From HR10 sp964615335 (lineage in GTDB: Bacteria; Acidobacteriota; Blastocatellia; HR10), in contig CAZTMT010000004.1 in NCBI GenBank assembly GCA_964615335.1, positions 62,001-126,000 of the forward strand: a DNA stretch of 64,000 bases. The letters are read 5' to 3'. Made by a program: the position numbers and the translations under genes. Shown in pieces: positions 25,870-34,742 of this stretch. Positions within the stretch are counted from its first letter, which is position 1, and every line of letters starts with the position of its first letter. The notes under the pieces were generated by a model, which worked only from the letters and a program-made list of their open reading frames with translations, made no database searches and was not told the DNA's origin.

Positions 25870-28065
25870 TCACTCTCGAAGCAGGTCGGAGACGGCATAG
25901 AGGCGTCCTCGAAGCATGACCCAGCGGATGCTCCGCAAGGCGACCACGTCGTCCACCGGGTTCTTCTCATAGATCGCGATATCGGCCTTGTATCCGGGTC
26001 GAATCTTGCCAATAGGCTCTCCGAGAGCTTCTCCCGCTCGGGCTGTCGCCGCCCGCAGGGCATCCGCAGGAGAAAGACCCGCCCGCACCAGCGCTTCGAC
26101 CTCGTGAATGAGCCCGGGTCCGTGGTAGACATCTGGATTGCCGGCATCCGAACCGGCCACAAGGGGAATCCCCGCTTCGGCTATCCGACGAACGTTCGTA
26201 TAAGCCGTCTGTACGAGTGTGTTCACTCGCGACAGCATTCTTTCTTTCACAACAGGGCGATCCCGTTCAGGCACAAACGAGAGCCAGTCAAACGTGCCCC
26301 TGCGGGATTCCAACCGCTCGCGCAAGGGTTTCATCAATCGCGCGAGAATGAACTCGTCTGCTGGAAACCCGCCGGTCCATCGGCGGCGAAAGACTTCGAG
26401 GGCAAACACCGTGGGAGCCACGACCGTCCCACGCCGGCGCATCTCCACAAGCAGGGCGTCGTCTATGACGGCGTCAATGGGAACGTGTTCGATCATATCC
26501 GCGCCGAGCATGACGGCATCCCGGAGTTCTTCCACCTTAGACACATGCACCGCCACCCGCAGGCCCTGCCGATGCGCCTCCTTGATGAGCGCCTGCAGAG
26601 TTTCTCGCGAAAGCCGAGGCAGGGTTGTGGAGTCCGGAATGCCGGAGTCGTACATGATCTTGATCCAATCCGGTCGAAATCTGCGCAAGAGTCCCCGAAG
26701 GGCTTCTCGGCCGGACTCAGGGTCCGAGACCTGAACGACCCGTTGGGAGATCTCCTGCTCGCTCATAAACTGAAAATTCGGCAGCTCCAGCGGGTGCCCT
26801 CCAGGGGCGGTGAACACGGGGCCGGACAAAAAGAGGCGCGGATAGGGAGCCATGCCCGCTTCCGCAATTTTTCGTTGTTCGAGAAGAGGATCGTAGGCGT
26901 CTCCAAACGACCGAAGAGCAGTAACTCCGCTGGCCAGATATCCTGCCCTGAGGTCGTGCTGCATCCGCTCGTCTTCACGAAGTGAGGGATCGAATATGGG
27001 GAGCACCGCCGAGTCCAGGTGCACATGCATATCGATCAAACCCGGTGTGGCCCAGAAACGACGGAAGTCCCGGACTTCTACCCCCTTCCACTCGTCAGGA
27101 ATGGAACTGGAGACGAAGGCGATCCGCCCCTCCTGGATACCGAGGTATACCGGGGAATCGGAGAGAACTCGTTCTCCATCGAATACGTGACCCACGGCCA
27201 GGACGGTTTTCGGCGCGAGCCACTGGCGCAGCGGGCCGACAGACTGACTCACGACGCTTCCGGCCCAGGGGATCAGCAAGAGCATCCCGAGCGCAGTCAC
27301 GAGTTGTCCCCGCTGTGCTCGGGTCAGGCGCTGTTCGGGGTCCCAGCGGTATACGGCCAGTGCGGCCAGAAACCCGCCCACACCCATCAGCGCAATCGTC
27401 ACTCCGTAGATAATCCCCATTCCCCCGATCTCACGGCTTTCCGTGACGCTGCGGAAGAATTCGAGCATGGCGTGAGCGGGAAGAACCCGTCCAATCCGTT
27501 GAATCCCCTCCGGCAGAAGAAAGGCCGGAACGGAGAGCCCTGAGAAGAACAGCATGGGGAAGAACAGAGCATTGGCTCCCATCGCCACGCCTTCCGGGCG
27601 GTCCGCAATACTGGCGAGCACGAACGCCACGCCCGCCATGGCCATCGTACACAAGACATACATCCCCCAAAGCACAGGACCCTTGCCCGCCAGTCTGGCG
27701 TGAAACGCACCATCGAAGGCTAAGAGCATGGCCAGGAACGTCAGCGAGCTGATGAGAATCCACGCGGCGAGAACTGCTGCGAGTACAGTCGTTCGGCACA
27801 TGGGGGTCGCATACAGCCGGCGCAGAACTCCTTTGCGCCGCACGTCCAGAAACAGATTCGCCAGACCGAACAAGGTATTGGAAATGACGATCAGCACGAA
27901 CGCCTGAGCGGCCAGAAAGGGAAGAGCGCGCGGATTGTTCCTGCCGAAAATGTACCCGTATACGAACACGAAAATGAGTGGAAACGCGAGGGTGAAAAAC
28001 AGGCTCACGCGCGAACGGAGCGAACTCATGACCAGCATACGAGTCATGGCGAACCAGCCGCGCAT
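25870..28065 (-). CDS. Fusion: ABC-2 type permease + metal-dependent amidohydrolase
   Basis: One 731-residue chain contains an ABC-2 exporter permease and a hydrolase. Residues 1-240 hold six hydrophobic segments and the ABC-2 middle region (LFLDVRRKGVLRRLYATPMC; FFPMLFFSGLSVPAFLLPEG). A seventh segment near residues 255-275 (GMLLLIPWAGSVV) follows. From about 290 comes an amidohydrolase: FDGERVLSDSP, then PGLIDMHVHLD with the HxH metal site, RVAVHVSKVEEL, DMIEHV and VAGSDAGNP with the later His and Asp ligands, then KADIAIYEKNP. The six-plus-one topology would put the enzyme outside the cytoplasm (inference). The start ATG 28065 has AGGAGAGAG upstream. It lies 16 bases after the ABC ATPase gene. 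Confidence 0.85.
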   Translation of the reverse strand: MRGWFAMTRMLVMSSLRSRVSLFFTLAFPLIFVFVYGYIFGRNNPRALPFLAAQAFVLIVISNTLFGLANLFLDVRRKGVLRRLYATPMCRTTVLAAVLAAWILISSLTFLAMLLAFDGAFHARLAGKGPVLWGMYVLCTMAMAGVAFVLASIADRPEGVAMGANALFFPMLFFSGLSVPAFLLPEGIQRIGRVLPAHAMLEFFRSVTESREIGGMGIIYGVTIALMGVGGFLAALAVYRWDPEQRLTRAQRGQLVTALGMLLLIPWAGSVVSQSVGPLRQWLAPKTVLAVGHVFDGERVLSDSPVYLGIQEGRIAFVSSSIPDEWKGVEVRDFRRFWATPGLIDMHVHLDSAVLPIFDPSLREDERMQHDLRAGYLASGVTALRSFGDAYDPLLEQRKIAEAGMAPYPRLFLSGPVFTAPGGHPLELPNFQFMSEQEISQRVVQVSDPESGREALRGLLRRFRPDWIKIMYDSGIPDSTTLPRLSRETLQALIKEAHRQGLRVAVHVSKVEELRDAVMLGADMIEHVPIDAVIDDALLVEMRRRGTVVAPTVFALEVFRRRWTGGFPADEFILARLMKPLRERLESRRGTFDWLSFVPERDRPVVKERMLSRVNTLVQTAYTNVRRIAEAGIPLVAGSDAGNPDVYHGPGLIHEVEALVRAGLSPADALRAATARAGEALGEPIGKIRPGYKADIAIYEKNPVDDVVALRSIRWVMLRGRLYAVSDLLRE

Positions 28066-28081
28066 AAGCTCTCTCCTGCTC

Positions 28082-28996
28082 TTAATCCCGAAAGTGACGT
28101 CCCGTGAGGTGAATGAACACGTCTTCCAGAGTGGGCGGGCGAATGGAAATCCCCGCAAGCGGCGTGTTCTGTTCTCGGGCCAGAGCAAACAGCGAGGCCA
28201 AAGTCGCACCGACGTCCGTTGTCCAGCAGACGTAGGCGTTCCCTTCTCGGACCGCGCGCGTCACCCCGGGCAGACCGTCCGGCGCCACCGTTGGACCGTC
28301 CCACAGGAACTCGATCCGGGTTTGTTCGCCGAATCGCTCGATCAAGCGCTGGGGCGCATCGCAGGCGATGACCTGACCGTGATCAATGATGGCCACCCGG
28401 TCGCACAGCTTTTCCGCCTCCTCCAGATAGTGCGTCGTGAGGATGACGGTTCGTCCCTCGACACGAATCTCCCGAATGAAGTCATGGATCTGCTGGCGGG
28501 CCTGAGGATCCAGGCCCATCGTCGGTTCGTCCAGAATGACCAGGCGAGGGTCGCCGAGCAAGGCCAGGGCAATGTTCAAACGCTGGCGCTGGCCTCCTGA
28601 AAGGTGTTGGAACTGCGCGCGCATGCGGTCGTTCAATCCGAGCCGTTCGAGAAGGCGACGGGTCCAGATTCGGTCCCTCTGGGGATAAAGTCCTTGAAAT
28701 AGGGCCACAACCTCGGCGACGGTCACATTATCGAGAAAATCCATGCGTTGAGGCTGGAGGGCCATCAGGTGCATGAGCCGCTCCCGCTGCCGTTCGGGGT
28801 CCAACCCGAACACGCGGACTGTCCCCCCGTCGCGCGCCCGAAGACCCGCCAGGATCTCCACCGTGGTCGTTTTCCCCGCGCCATTGGGGCCGAGGATCCC
28901 GAAGATTTCCCCCTCTTCTACGGTCACGTCCACCCCACGCAGGGCTTCCACAGCCCCATATCGCTTCACCACCTGCTCGATCTCCACGACCGGCAT
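28082..28996 (-). CDS. ABC transporter ATP-binding protein
   Basis: This 304-residue ATPase powers the neighbouring ABC-2 permease. ILGPNGAGKTTTVEILAGL is the Walker A region, LSGGQRQRLNIALALLGDPR the signature, LVILDEPTMGLDPQ Walker B and TTHYLEEAEKLCD the H loop. The C-terminal 80 residues, ending LEDVFIHLTGRHFRD, are the extension common in drug and lipid export ATPases (DrrA/CcmA-like). Substrate is unknown; these exporters move drugs, lipids or polysaccharides. Confidence 0.92.
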   Translation of the reverse strand: MPVVEIEQVVKRYGAVEALRGVDVTVEEGEIFGILGPNGAGKTTTVEILAGLRARDGGTVRVFGLDPERQRERLMHLMALQPQRMDFLDNVTVAEVVALFQGLYPQRDRIWTRRLLERLGLNDRMRAQFQHLSGGQRQRLNIALALLGDPRLVILDEPTMGLDPQARQQIHDFIREIRVEGRTVILTTHYLEEAEKLCDRVAIIDHGQVIACDAPQRLIERFGEQTRIEFLWDGPTVAPDGLPGVTRAVREGNAYVCWTTDVGATLASLFALAREQNTPLAGISIRPPTLEDVFIHLTGRHFRD

Positions 28997-29132
28997 AGAA
29001 CGGCCTCCCTTGTGCAGCTCTTCATGTCAGAGATACATACGCTGCTCGTTCGGGGCGGGTTCCTCGCGTGGCGAGAAGGAGGATTTTTTCCTGCTCCCAG
29101 GGGCCGGCCTTCGCTTGAGACCGTTCCCGCTC

Positions 29133-30023
29133 TCAGCGAGCCAGCTCTTCCAGAGCGGCTGCTCCGCTGACGACTTCGATGATCTGCTTGGTGATCGTCG
29201 CCTGCCGGACGCGATTCATCTGCAGCGTGAGCGAGGCGATCATCTCTTCGGCGTTTTTGGTCGCCGCATCCATGGCCATCATGCGCGCGCCGTGCTCGGA
29301 GGCTGCCGCCTCCAGAAGCGCCCGATAGACCTCCGATTCCACGTATCGCGGGAGCAGGCGATCGAAGATCTCAGCCGGGGGTTGTTCGTAGAGGTAGTCA
29401 ATGAAGATCTCTTTCGGTGTGGGGACGACTTCGGCGGGCCATCCCGTGATCGGCAGTAGTTGTTCGATGACGATCTGCTGGCGCGCGGCCGACTTGAATT
29501 CGTTGTAGAGGAGAATGATCTTGTCGCGCCGTATTTCCGGAGAGAGGAAGTCTTCGATGAGCGCCTGAGCGATCTGGCGCGCGACCGCCAGCTCGACCTG
29601 TCGGGCCGTGACGCCCGTATATTCGGCGCGGATCGGGACGCCGTGTCGGCGGAAGAAGTCGCGTCCCTTTCGCCCGATGCAGACCAGTTCGATGGAAGCC
29701 TGGGGGTGTCGCTCCATGAAGGCTTGAGCGGCGCGAATGAGGTTCGTGTTGTAGGCCCCGCAGAGCCCTTTGTCCGCTGTGATGAGGACCAGCAGAAGAC
29801 GCTCCTCGCCGCGCACTTCCAGAAGCGGATGTGTGAAGGCTTCAGCGCGCTCGGCCAATCCCCGAAGCACGGCCGCCATGCGCTGCGCATAGGGGCGGGC
29901 CGCTACGACGCGCTCCTGTGCGCGACGCAGCTTGGCCGCCGAGACCATCTTCATCGCGCGCGTCACCTGTTGCATGTTGCGCACAGCGCGCACGCGCCGC
30001 CGCAAATCCTGCAAACTGGCCAT
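29133..30023 (-). CDS. atpG: ATP synthase F1 gamma subunit
   Basis: This 296-residue gamma subunit is the central rotor shaft of F1. It begins MASLQDLRRRVRAVRNMQQV with TRAMKMVSAAKLRRAQ and ends MNRVRQATITKQIIEVVSGA, the two helices that form the antiparallel coiled coil. ADKGLCGAYNTNLIR is the conserved Rossmann-like segment. It is the last atp gene here; beta and epsilon, which usually follow, are absent and an ABC transporter comes next. Confidence 0.95.
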   Translation of the reverse strand: MASLQDLRRRVRAVRNMQQVTRAMKMVSAAKLRRAQERVVAARPYAQRMAAVLRGLAERAEAFTHPLLEVRGEERLLLVLITADKGLCGAYNTNLIRAAQAFMERHPQASIELVCIGRKGRDFFRRHGVPIRAEYTGVTARQVELAVARQIAQALIEDFLSPEIRRDKIILLYNEFKSAARQQIVIEQLLPITGWPAEVVPTPKEIFIDYLYEQPPAEIFDRLLPRYVESEVYRALLEAAASEHGARMMAMDAATKNAEEMIASLTLQMNRVRQATITKQIIEVVSGAAALEELAR

Positions 30024-30092
30024 AGCGTCAGACTCCTTCGAACAGCCCCAGGGGGGCCTTCCCCGATCGGACGAGTGCGCTCAGACCTCCCC

Positions 30093-31631
30093 TCATGCCG
30101 CGCGGGCCGTCAGAGCGTGCGCCGTCATGAACCGTTCCTTGAACTCGCCCACGGCCTCCCGAAGTTCGGCAAGGATCTCCTCATCCAGAGCCTTTCGCGT
30201 GCGGATCTTCTCCAGAAGTCCCGCGCGACTGTTCTCCACAAACTGCAGAAGCTCCTCCTCGAACGGGCGCACCAGCTCGTCGGGCACATCGTCCAGATAG
30301 CCGTTAGTCCCCGCCCAGATCGAGACGATCTGCTTCTCCACGTCCATCGGCTTGTACTGGTCCTGTTTGAGCAACTCCGTCAGCTTCCGCCCGCGATTGA
30401 GCTGCTGCAGCGTCACCTTGTCCAGGTCCGATCCGAACTGCGCGAAGGCCGCCAGCTCTCGATACTGCGCCAGCTCCAGACGCAATGTCCCGGCCACCTG
30501 CTTCATCGCCTTGATCTGAGCCGACCCGCCGACGCGTGAGACCGAGATGCCCACATTGATCGCTGGCCGAATCCCGGCGTGGAAGAGATCCGTCTCCAGG
30601 TAGATCTGTCCATCGGTGATCGAGATGACGTTTGTCGGAATATAGGCCGAGACGTCGCCCAGTTGTGTCTCGATGATGGGCAGCGCCGTCAGCGATCCCC
30701 CTCCGAACTCGTCGCTGTATTTGGCCGCTCGCTCCAGCAGACGCGAGTGCAAATAGAAGACGTCACCCGGGTAGGCCTCGCGTCCCGGGGGACGCCGGAG
30801 CAGCAGGCTGATCTCGCGATAGGCCGCCGCGTGCTTGGAGAGATCGTCGTAGACGATCAGCGCGTGCTGTCCGCGATCCCGGAAGTATTCGCCCATAGCG
30901 CATCCGGCATACGGAGCCAGATACTGCATCGCCGCCGGATCGGAGGCCGCCGCCGAGACGACGATCGTATAGTCCATCGCTCCGTAGTCGTGAAGCGTCT
31001 TGACGACCTGAGCGATCGTGGACTTCTTCTGCCCGATAGCCACATAGATGCAGACGACGTCCTTGCCCCGCTGATTGATGATCGTGTCAATGGCGATGGC
31101 TGTCTTACCCGTCTGCCGATCGCCGATGATCAGCTCGCGCTGGCCGCGTCCGATGGGGATCATCGCATCAATGGCCTTGATGCCCGTCTGCAAGGGTTCC
31201 TTCACAGGCTGCCGATCCACCACTCCCGGCGCCAAGCGCTCGATCGGGTTGTACGTGTCCGTCAGAATCGGCCCCCGTCCATCCAGAGGGCGCCCGAGCG
31301 GATCCACGACGCGCCCGATAAGCGCCTCCCCGACGGGGACGGACATGATCCGGCGCGTGCGCCGGACTTCGTCTCCCTCCTTGATGAGGTGGTATTCTCC
31401 GAAGAGCACGGCTCCGACTTTATCCTCCTCCAGATTGAGCGCCAATCCATAAACTTCATGAGGGAGGGCCAAAAGCTCTCCGGCCATCACCTTCTCCACG
31501 CCGTAGATCTCGGCGATCCCGTCTCCCGCTTTGATGACCGTTCCCACCTCCTCCAGGGAGATGCGCGTTTCAAAGCCTTCGATCTGCTGACGGATGATGT
31601 CGACGATCTCGTCGGCTCTGATCTTCTCCAT
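30093..31631 (-). CDS. atpA: ATP synthase F1 alpha subunit
   Basis: The 512-residue regulatory nucleotide-binding subunit has typical length. MEKIRADEIVDIIRQQI starts the N-terminal helix bound by delta, IGDRQTGKTAIAIDTIINQR is the P loop, and SAAASDPAAMQYLAPYAGC and ALIVYDDLSKHAAAYREISL are the alpha-specific blocks. VSRVGGSAQIKAMKQVAGTL follows near residue 365. It lies 24 bases after atpH. Confidence 0.97.
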   Translation of the reverse strand: MEKIRADEIVDIIRQQIEGFETRISLEEVGTVIKAGDGIAEIYGVEKVMAGELLALPHEVYGLALNLEEDKVGAVLFGEYHLIKEGDEVRRTRRIMSVPVGEALIGRVVDPLGRPLDGRGPILTDTYNPIERLAPGVVDRQPVKEPLQTGIKAIDAMIPIGRGQRELIIGDRQTGKTAIAIDTIINQRGKDVVCIYVAIGQKKSTIAQVVKTLHDYGAMDYTIVVSAAASDPAAMQYLAPYAGCAMGEYFRDRGQHALIVYDDLSKHAAAYREISLLLRRPPGREAYPGDVFYLHSRLLERAAKYSDEFGGGSLTALPIIETQLGDVSAYIPTNVISITDGQIYLETDLFHAGIRPAINVGISVSRVGGSAQIKAMKQVAGTLRLELAQYRELAAFAQFGSDLDKVTLQQLNRGRKLTELLKQDQYKPMDVEKQIVSIWAGTNGYLDDVPDELVRPFEEELLQFVENSRAGLLEKIRTRKALDEEILAELREAVGEFKERFMTAHALTARAA

Positions 31632-31655
31632 ATCTTCCCTCCAGGAAAGGGGGGA

Positions 31656-32195
31656 TCAGCTCAGGAGCTGGCGCCGCAGGGCCTCCAGACGGGCGCTCAC
31701 CGTCCCATCATAGACCTGACTGTCCAGGCGAGCTTGCACCCCTCCGAGCACTCGTTCATCCACGACCTCGCGCAGGCGCACGAGCTTCCCCGTCATTCGC
31801 TCCAACTGTTGGCGGAGCCCATCGCGCTCCTCCTTCTGCAGAGGCCGCGCGGTGCGCACTTCGACGGTCACGATTCCCCGTCGGCGGTCCACCTCCTCGG
31901 AGAAGGCATGGGCGATCGCCTCCAGGTGGTGAAGCCGGTAGTTCTTCAGCAGCAGGTGCAGGAAGGCTGCTGTCGTCGAGCTGATCCGTGTTCGCTCAAT
32001 AAGCGTCTGCAGGGCGCGCTCTTTCTGCGCGCGCGGGATGGTCGGGTTGGCGAAGACCTGCTCAAGCAGCGGATTCTCCCGGAAGAGTTCGGCCAGGGCC
32101 TGAAGCTCGCCGTGCACGACGTCCTGTTCCTGCCGCGCGAAGCTATAGTCGGCCAGAGCGCGCGCGTATCGGCGCGCGATGCGCAGGGAAATCAT
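31656..32195 (-). CDS. atpH: ATP synthase delta subunit (OSCP)
   Basis: This 179-residue peripheral-stalk subunit connects b/b' to F1. MISLRIARRYARALADYSFA and FLHLLLKNYRLHHLEAIAHA form the six-helix N-terminal domain; the tail contains RLREVVDERVLGGVQARLDS and ends DGTVSARLEALRRQLL, the standard OSCP C-terminus. Its start overlaps the atpF stop by ATGA. Confidence 0.93.
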   Translation of the reverse strand: MISLRIARRYARALADYSFARQEQDVVHGELQALAELFRENPLLEQVFANPTIPRAQKERALQTLIERTRISSTTAAFLHLLLKNYRLHHLEAIAHAFSEEVDRRRGIVTVEVRTARPLQKEERDGLRQQLERMTGKLVRLREVVDERVLGGVQARLDSQVYDGTVSARLEALRRQLLS

Positions 32196-32728
32196 CGGGG
32201 CACCTCCGCCAGCTCTTCAATAAACTGGGCGATCAAGCGCTGATGATCCTCCTCTCGGAGTTGCTCCCTGAGGAGCGCACGCGCCCGCTCCAGGGCGCGC
32301 TCGACCACGAAGGCCTTCACGGCCAGCTCCGCCGCCCGGCGCGCCATCTCGATCTCGCGGGCTGCCAGGGCGCGAATCTTCTCGGCTTCCGCCTGAGCTT
32401 CACGCCAGAGGCGCTCATATTCGGCTTCGGCCTCCGCTTCCGCACGCGCGCGGATAGCCGCCAGCTCTTCATCCAGGCGGGCTGTTTGCGCGCGCACCCT
32501 CTCCAGCTCTTGCGCGGCAGCCTCTCGGGCGCGCTGCGCTTCTTCCAGATCCCGCGCTATGGCGCGCGCGCGCTGCGCGAAGAACTCCCCCACCGGCTTT
32601 CGAAGCAGGTAGTAGAGCGCGGCGACAAAAATGAGGAAGTTCACCACGCGCGGCAGCCCCGATCCCACCAGACCGAGGAAGCTGCCGGCCCCTCCTGCGC
32701 TCGCTATCTCAGAAAGGAGTGACTCCAT
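32192..32728 (-). CDS. atpF: ATP synthase F0 b subunit
   Basis: This 178-residue stalk subunit has one N-terminal membrane helix (LPRVVNFLIFVAALYYLLRK), then a long charged helix rich in Ala, Glu and Arg with a right-handed coiled-coil pattern to the end. It is the second of two b-type genes in tandem, four bases after the b' gene. The helix length fits a full peripheral stalk. Confidence 0.88.
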   Translation of the reverse strand: MESLLSEIASAGGAGSFLGLVGSGLPRVVNFLIFVAALYYLLRKPVGEFFAQRARAIARDLEEAQRAREAAAQELERVRAQTARLDEELAAIRARAEAEAEAEYERLWREAQAEAEKIRALAAREIEMARRAAELAVKAFVVERALERARALLREQLREEDHQRLIAQFIEELAEVPR

Positions 32729-32732
32729 ACGC

Positions 32733-33212
32733 TCAGGAGAGAATGCGCGTGACTTCTTCCACGCGGCGGCCCAAGACCTGACGAGCGATCTCCCGTCCTA
32801 AAGCCTCAGCAATCGGCTCCAACTGATGTTTCGCCTCCTGCACCTGCTGGGTCAGCTCGCGACGCACGCGTTCGACCTCGGCGCGCGTTTCTTCGCGCAC
32901 TGTCATGAGAAGACGTTCCCGCTGCTGCAACGCCTGCTGCCTCCGCGCCTCGACCAGGTGATACCCTTCGGCCCGCGCCCGTTTCACCGCCTCTTCGTAC
33001 TGCGCCCGCTGGCGCGCGCACTCGGCCTGCATGGCCTTGGCTTCCGCCCGATACCCCCGCGTGCGCCGCTCCCGCTCATCCAGAATCTCAGTGACCGGGC
33101 GGAAAAGGATTCGGTCCAGGACCCACACCAGAGCCCAGGTCGTCAGCAGAACAACAAGAACGCTCGCATCCGGCTTCAGTACATTCTCCTGCAGCGCCAG
33201 CGCGTGGATCAT
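32733..33212 (-). CDS. ATP synthase F0 b' subunit (second b-type)
   Basis: This b-type subunit of about 159 residues has a membrane helix (VLVVLLTTWALVWVLDRILF) with the b/b' turn RPVTEILDER after it and then a long helix. Paired, different b and b' genes imply a heterodimeric stalk, as known in phototrophs and several other phyla. The start may be ATG 33212 or GTG 33221. It is the first gene of the operon; the a and c subunit genes expected ahead of it are absent. Confidence 0.85.
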   Translation of the reverse strand: MIHALALQENVLKPDASVLVVLLTTWALVWVLDRILFRPVTEILDERERRTRGYRAEAKAMQAECARQRAQYEEAVKRARAEGYHLVEARRQQALQQRERLLMTVREETRAEVERVRRELTQQVQEAKHQLEPIAEALGREIARQVLGRRVEEVTRILS

Positions 33213-33252
33213 GCTCACCACCGCACACCCGATGTCACCTCAAAGGGGCGAA

Positions 33253-33282
33253 AATCTACCATATGGTCGAAAGTTATGTCAA
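33253..33282 (-). promoter_or_regulatory. Promoter of the atp operon
   Basis: TTGACA (33277-33282) and TAGATT (33253-33258) are 18 bases apart on the minus strand, with a start near 33246. The -35 overlaps the end of the upstream DUF523/DUF1722 gene, so the atp genes have their own promoter and the operon truly begins with b'. Confidence 0.75.
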
Positions 33283-34284
33283 GGTTCGTCCCCCGACATC
33301 CCCTTTCGATGCGCGCCGTGCCTCTCGAAAAAGCTCTCGCGCTCCGGGCTCGACGAGATCCTCCGGATATGGCTCGAAGAAAGTCTGCTTCATGAGATAG
33401 AGCTCCCCCAGGCGAACGATCCAGGCGCGTAAGAGGCAGAGAAGGGCGCTCAGCGGCAATCCCCCCTTCCGGTACCGTTCCAGGGCCTTCAGGAAGAAAG
33501 CCTTCTCCTGCGCTGTCAGATGCGGGGAGACATAGCCCAGTCCATGCTGTAGGACATTGAGGATGGCCGTTCGCCGCCACGCCCGCTGCAATGCCCGATG
33601 CAAATGTCGCCGATACTGATCCGCCACTTCGGGGAAGGGAAGCCGCGCCCCATTCGCCACAACTTGTCCCATCCGCCGCATGGCTTGCTGATGGTAGGCC
33701 ATCAGCAGGAACTTGTGCCTCGTGTGAAATTCAATGAGTGCTGCTATCGAGCCGGTCGCGACCGCGTGACGGAAGCGCGCCAGGGTGAAGAGCTTCGTCA
33801 GAAAATGTTCGCGAACCTGCGCGTCGTTCAATCGGCCCTCATCGGCGATGGCCACGCCGGGAAATCGCTCCAGGACCTGTTGAGCGAAAAGGCCGGCCGC
33901 ATGCCCCACGGCGCTCTCACTGTGGACCGAGGAGAAGACCTTCGCATCGGTGAGGCCGCACGAGGGCGATCGGCTCTTCAGAATGAACCCGTCCACATCG
34001 GGCAGAGCGCTCAGGAAGCGCTCGGCGAAAGTCCGAAGCCGCTCGGTCACATCCTGACCTGTCGCCGGTTGTACGGCACGAATTTTCTCTCCCTCTCGAA
34101 CCAATCGGATTGGCTCGCGCGGTACGCCCAGCCCGATCTCCACTTCCGGACATACGGGAATGAGTGTCGCATGCGCGGCCAGCCGAGGAACGAAATCGTT
34201 CGGGATCACCTCCCCGTTATAGCGGCAGGCCTCCAGACCCAAACACCGGCTGACGACGACAATGGGGCGCGCCCTTTCTTCCAT
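33274..34284 (-). CDS. DUF523-DUF1722 protein (YbgA-type)
   Basis: This 336-residue protein joins DUF523 (residues 1-150) to DUF1722 (YbgA, 190-310). VSRCLGLEACRYNGEVI, LIPVCPEVEIGLGVPREPIR and FILKSRSPSCGL supply the conserved cysteines of DUF523; FHTRHKFLLMAYHQQAMRRM and LQHGLGYVSPHLTAQEKAFF belong to DUF1722. The cysteines suggest metal or Fe-S binding. A role near DNA repair or thiouridine metabolism has been proposed for related genes, but the function here is unknown. It is followed on the same strand by the atp operon, which has its own promoter. Confidence 0.85.
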   Translation of the reverse strand: MEERARPIVVVSRCLGLEACRYNGEVIPNDFVPRLAAHATLIPVCPEVEIGLGVPREPIRLVREGEKIRAVQPATGQDVTERLRTFAERFLSALPDVDGFILKSRSPSCGLTDAKVFSSVHSESAVGHAAGLFAQQVLERFPGVAIADEGRLNDAQVREHFLTKLFTLARFRHAVATGSIAALIEFHTRHKFLLMAYHQQAMRRMGQVVANGARLPFPEVADQYRRHLHRALQRAWRRTAILNVLQHGLGYVSPHLTAQEKAFFLKALERYRKGGLPLSALLCLLRAWIVRLGELYLMKQTFFEPYPEDLVEPGARELFREARRASKGDVGGRTLT

Positions 34285-34385
34285 GTCCGACCATCCTGAC
34301 AGGGGCGAAGCCCTCGAAGGTGGAAAACCAAGACTTCAATTCCGCACGGGAGGATTTCCCACCAGCCCGCCACCTGGAACAATTC

Positions 34386-34461
34386 TGGAGCCGGCGATCG
34401 GATTCGAACCGATGACCTGACGATTACGAATCGTCTGCTCTACCTGCTGAGCTACGCCGGC
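34386..34461 (-). tRNA. tRNA-Thr (CGT)
   Basis: The 76-base sequence folds into a cloverleaf: acceptor GCCGGCG/CGCCGGC, D arm GCTC/GAGC, anticodon stem GACGA/TCGTC with loop TTCGTAA (anticodon CGT, reading ACG), T arm ATCGG-TTCGAAT-CCGAT. Discriminator T is followed by encoded CCA. Confidence 0.95.
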
Positions 34462-34475
34462 TCCTCGCTCAGAAA

Positions 34476-34505
34476 ATGGTAGGAGCCCGCAGGGGAGCCT
34501 GTCAA
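34476..34505 (-). promoter_or_regulatory. Promoter of tRNA-Thr
   Basis: TTGACA (34500-34505) and TACCAT (34476-34481), 18 bases apart on the minus strand, directly precede the tRNA. Confidence 0.65.
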
Positions 34506-34620
34506 GGGAGGAGCAGGCGATAGCCTTGCCGGGAATCCGCCCGGCAGAGGAGATGACGCCACGTCTCCTGCGGGCCTTTCCCTCGCGCACCGTCGCGGCG
34601 CCTCCAGCGTGTTCAGAGGC

Positions 34621-34650
34621 TTGACAGAAACGGGCTCTCAACGACATAAT
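34621..34650 (+). promoter_or_regulatory. Promoter of tRNA-Ala
   Basis: TTGACA (34621-34626) and CATAAT (34645-34650) are 18 bases apart. Start near 34657 leaves about ten bases of pre-tRNA leader. Confidence 0.8.
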
Positions 34651-34651
34651 A

Positions 34652-34669
34652 CCCACCGAAAACGGTGGG
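34652..34669 (+). other. Hairpin overlapping the 5' end of tRNA-Ala
   Basis: CCCACCG (34652-34658), loop AAAA, CGGTGGG (34663-34669) is a perfect 7-base stem that includes the first three G residues of the tRNA. In DNA it is a palindrome at the start site; in any transcript starting upstream it would compete with the acceptor stem. Confidence 0.6.
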
Positions 34670-34742
34670 GCTATAGCTCAGTTGGGAGAGCGCGTGAATG
34701 GCATTCACGAGGTCGCCGGTTCGAATCCGGCTAGCTCCACCA
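34667..34742 (+). tRNA. tRNA-Ala (GGC)
   Basis: The 76-base sequence folds into a cloverleaf: acceptor GGGGCTA/TAGCTCC with one G-T pair, D arm GCTC/GAGC, anticodon stem CGTGA/TCACG with loop ATGGCAT (anticodon GGC), T arm GCCGG-TTCGAAT-CCGGC. Discriminator A and encoded CCA follow. The 244 bases after it, to the FHA cluster, hold only the promoter described next. Confidence 0.95.

Noticed and set aside
24636..25919. 427-codon plus-strand frame with Pro/Ala repeats
   Set aside because: The repeats are the complement of the coiled-coil gene repeats; the minus-strand frame has the sensible protein.
34621..34742. tRNA-associated integration site
   Set aside because: No integrase, direct repeat of the tRNA end or foreign segment was found near either tRNA.
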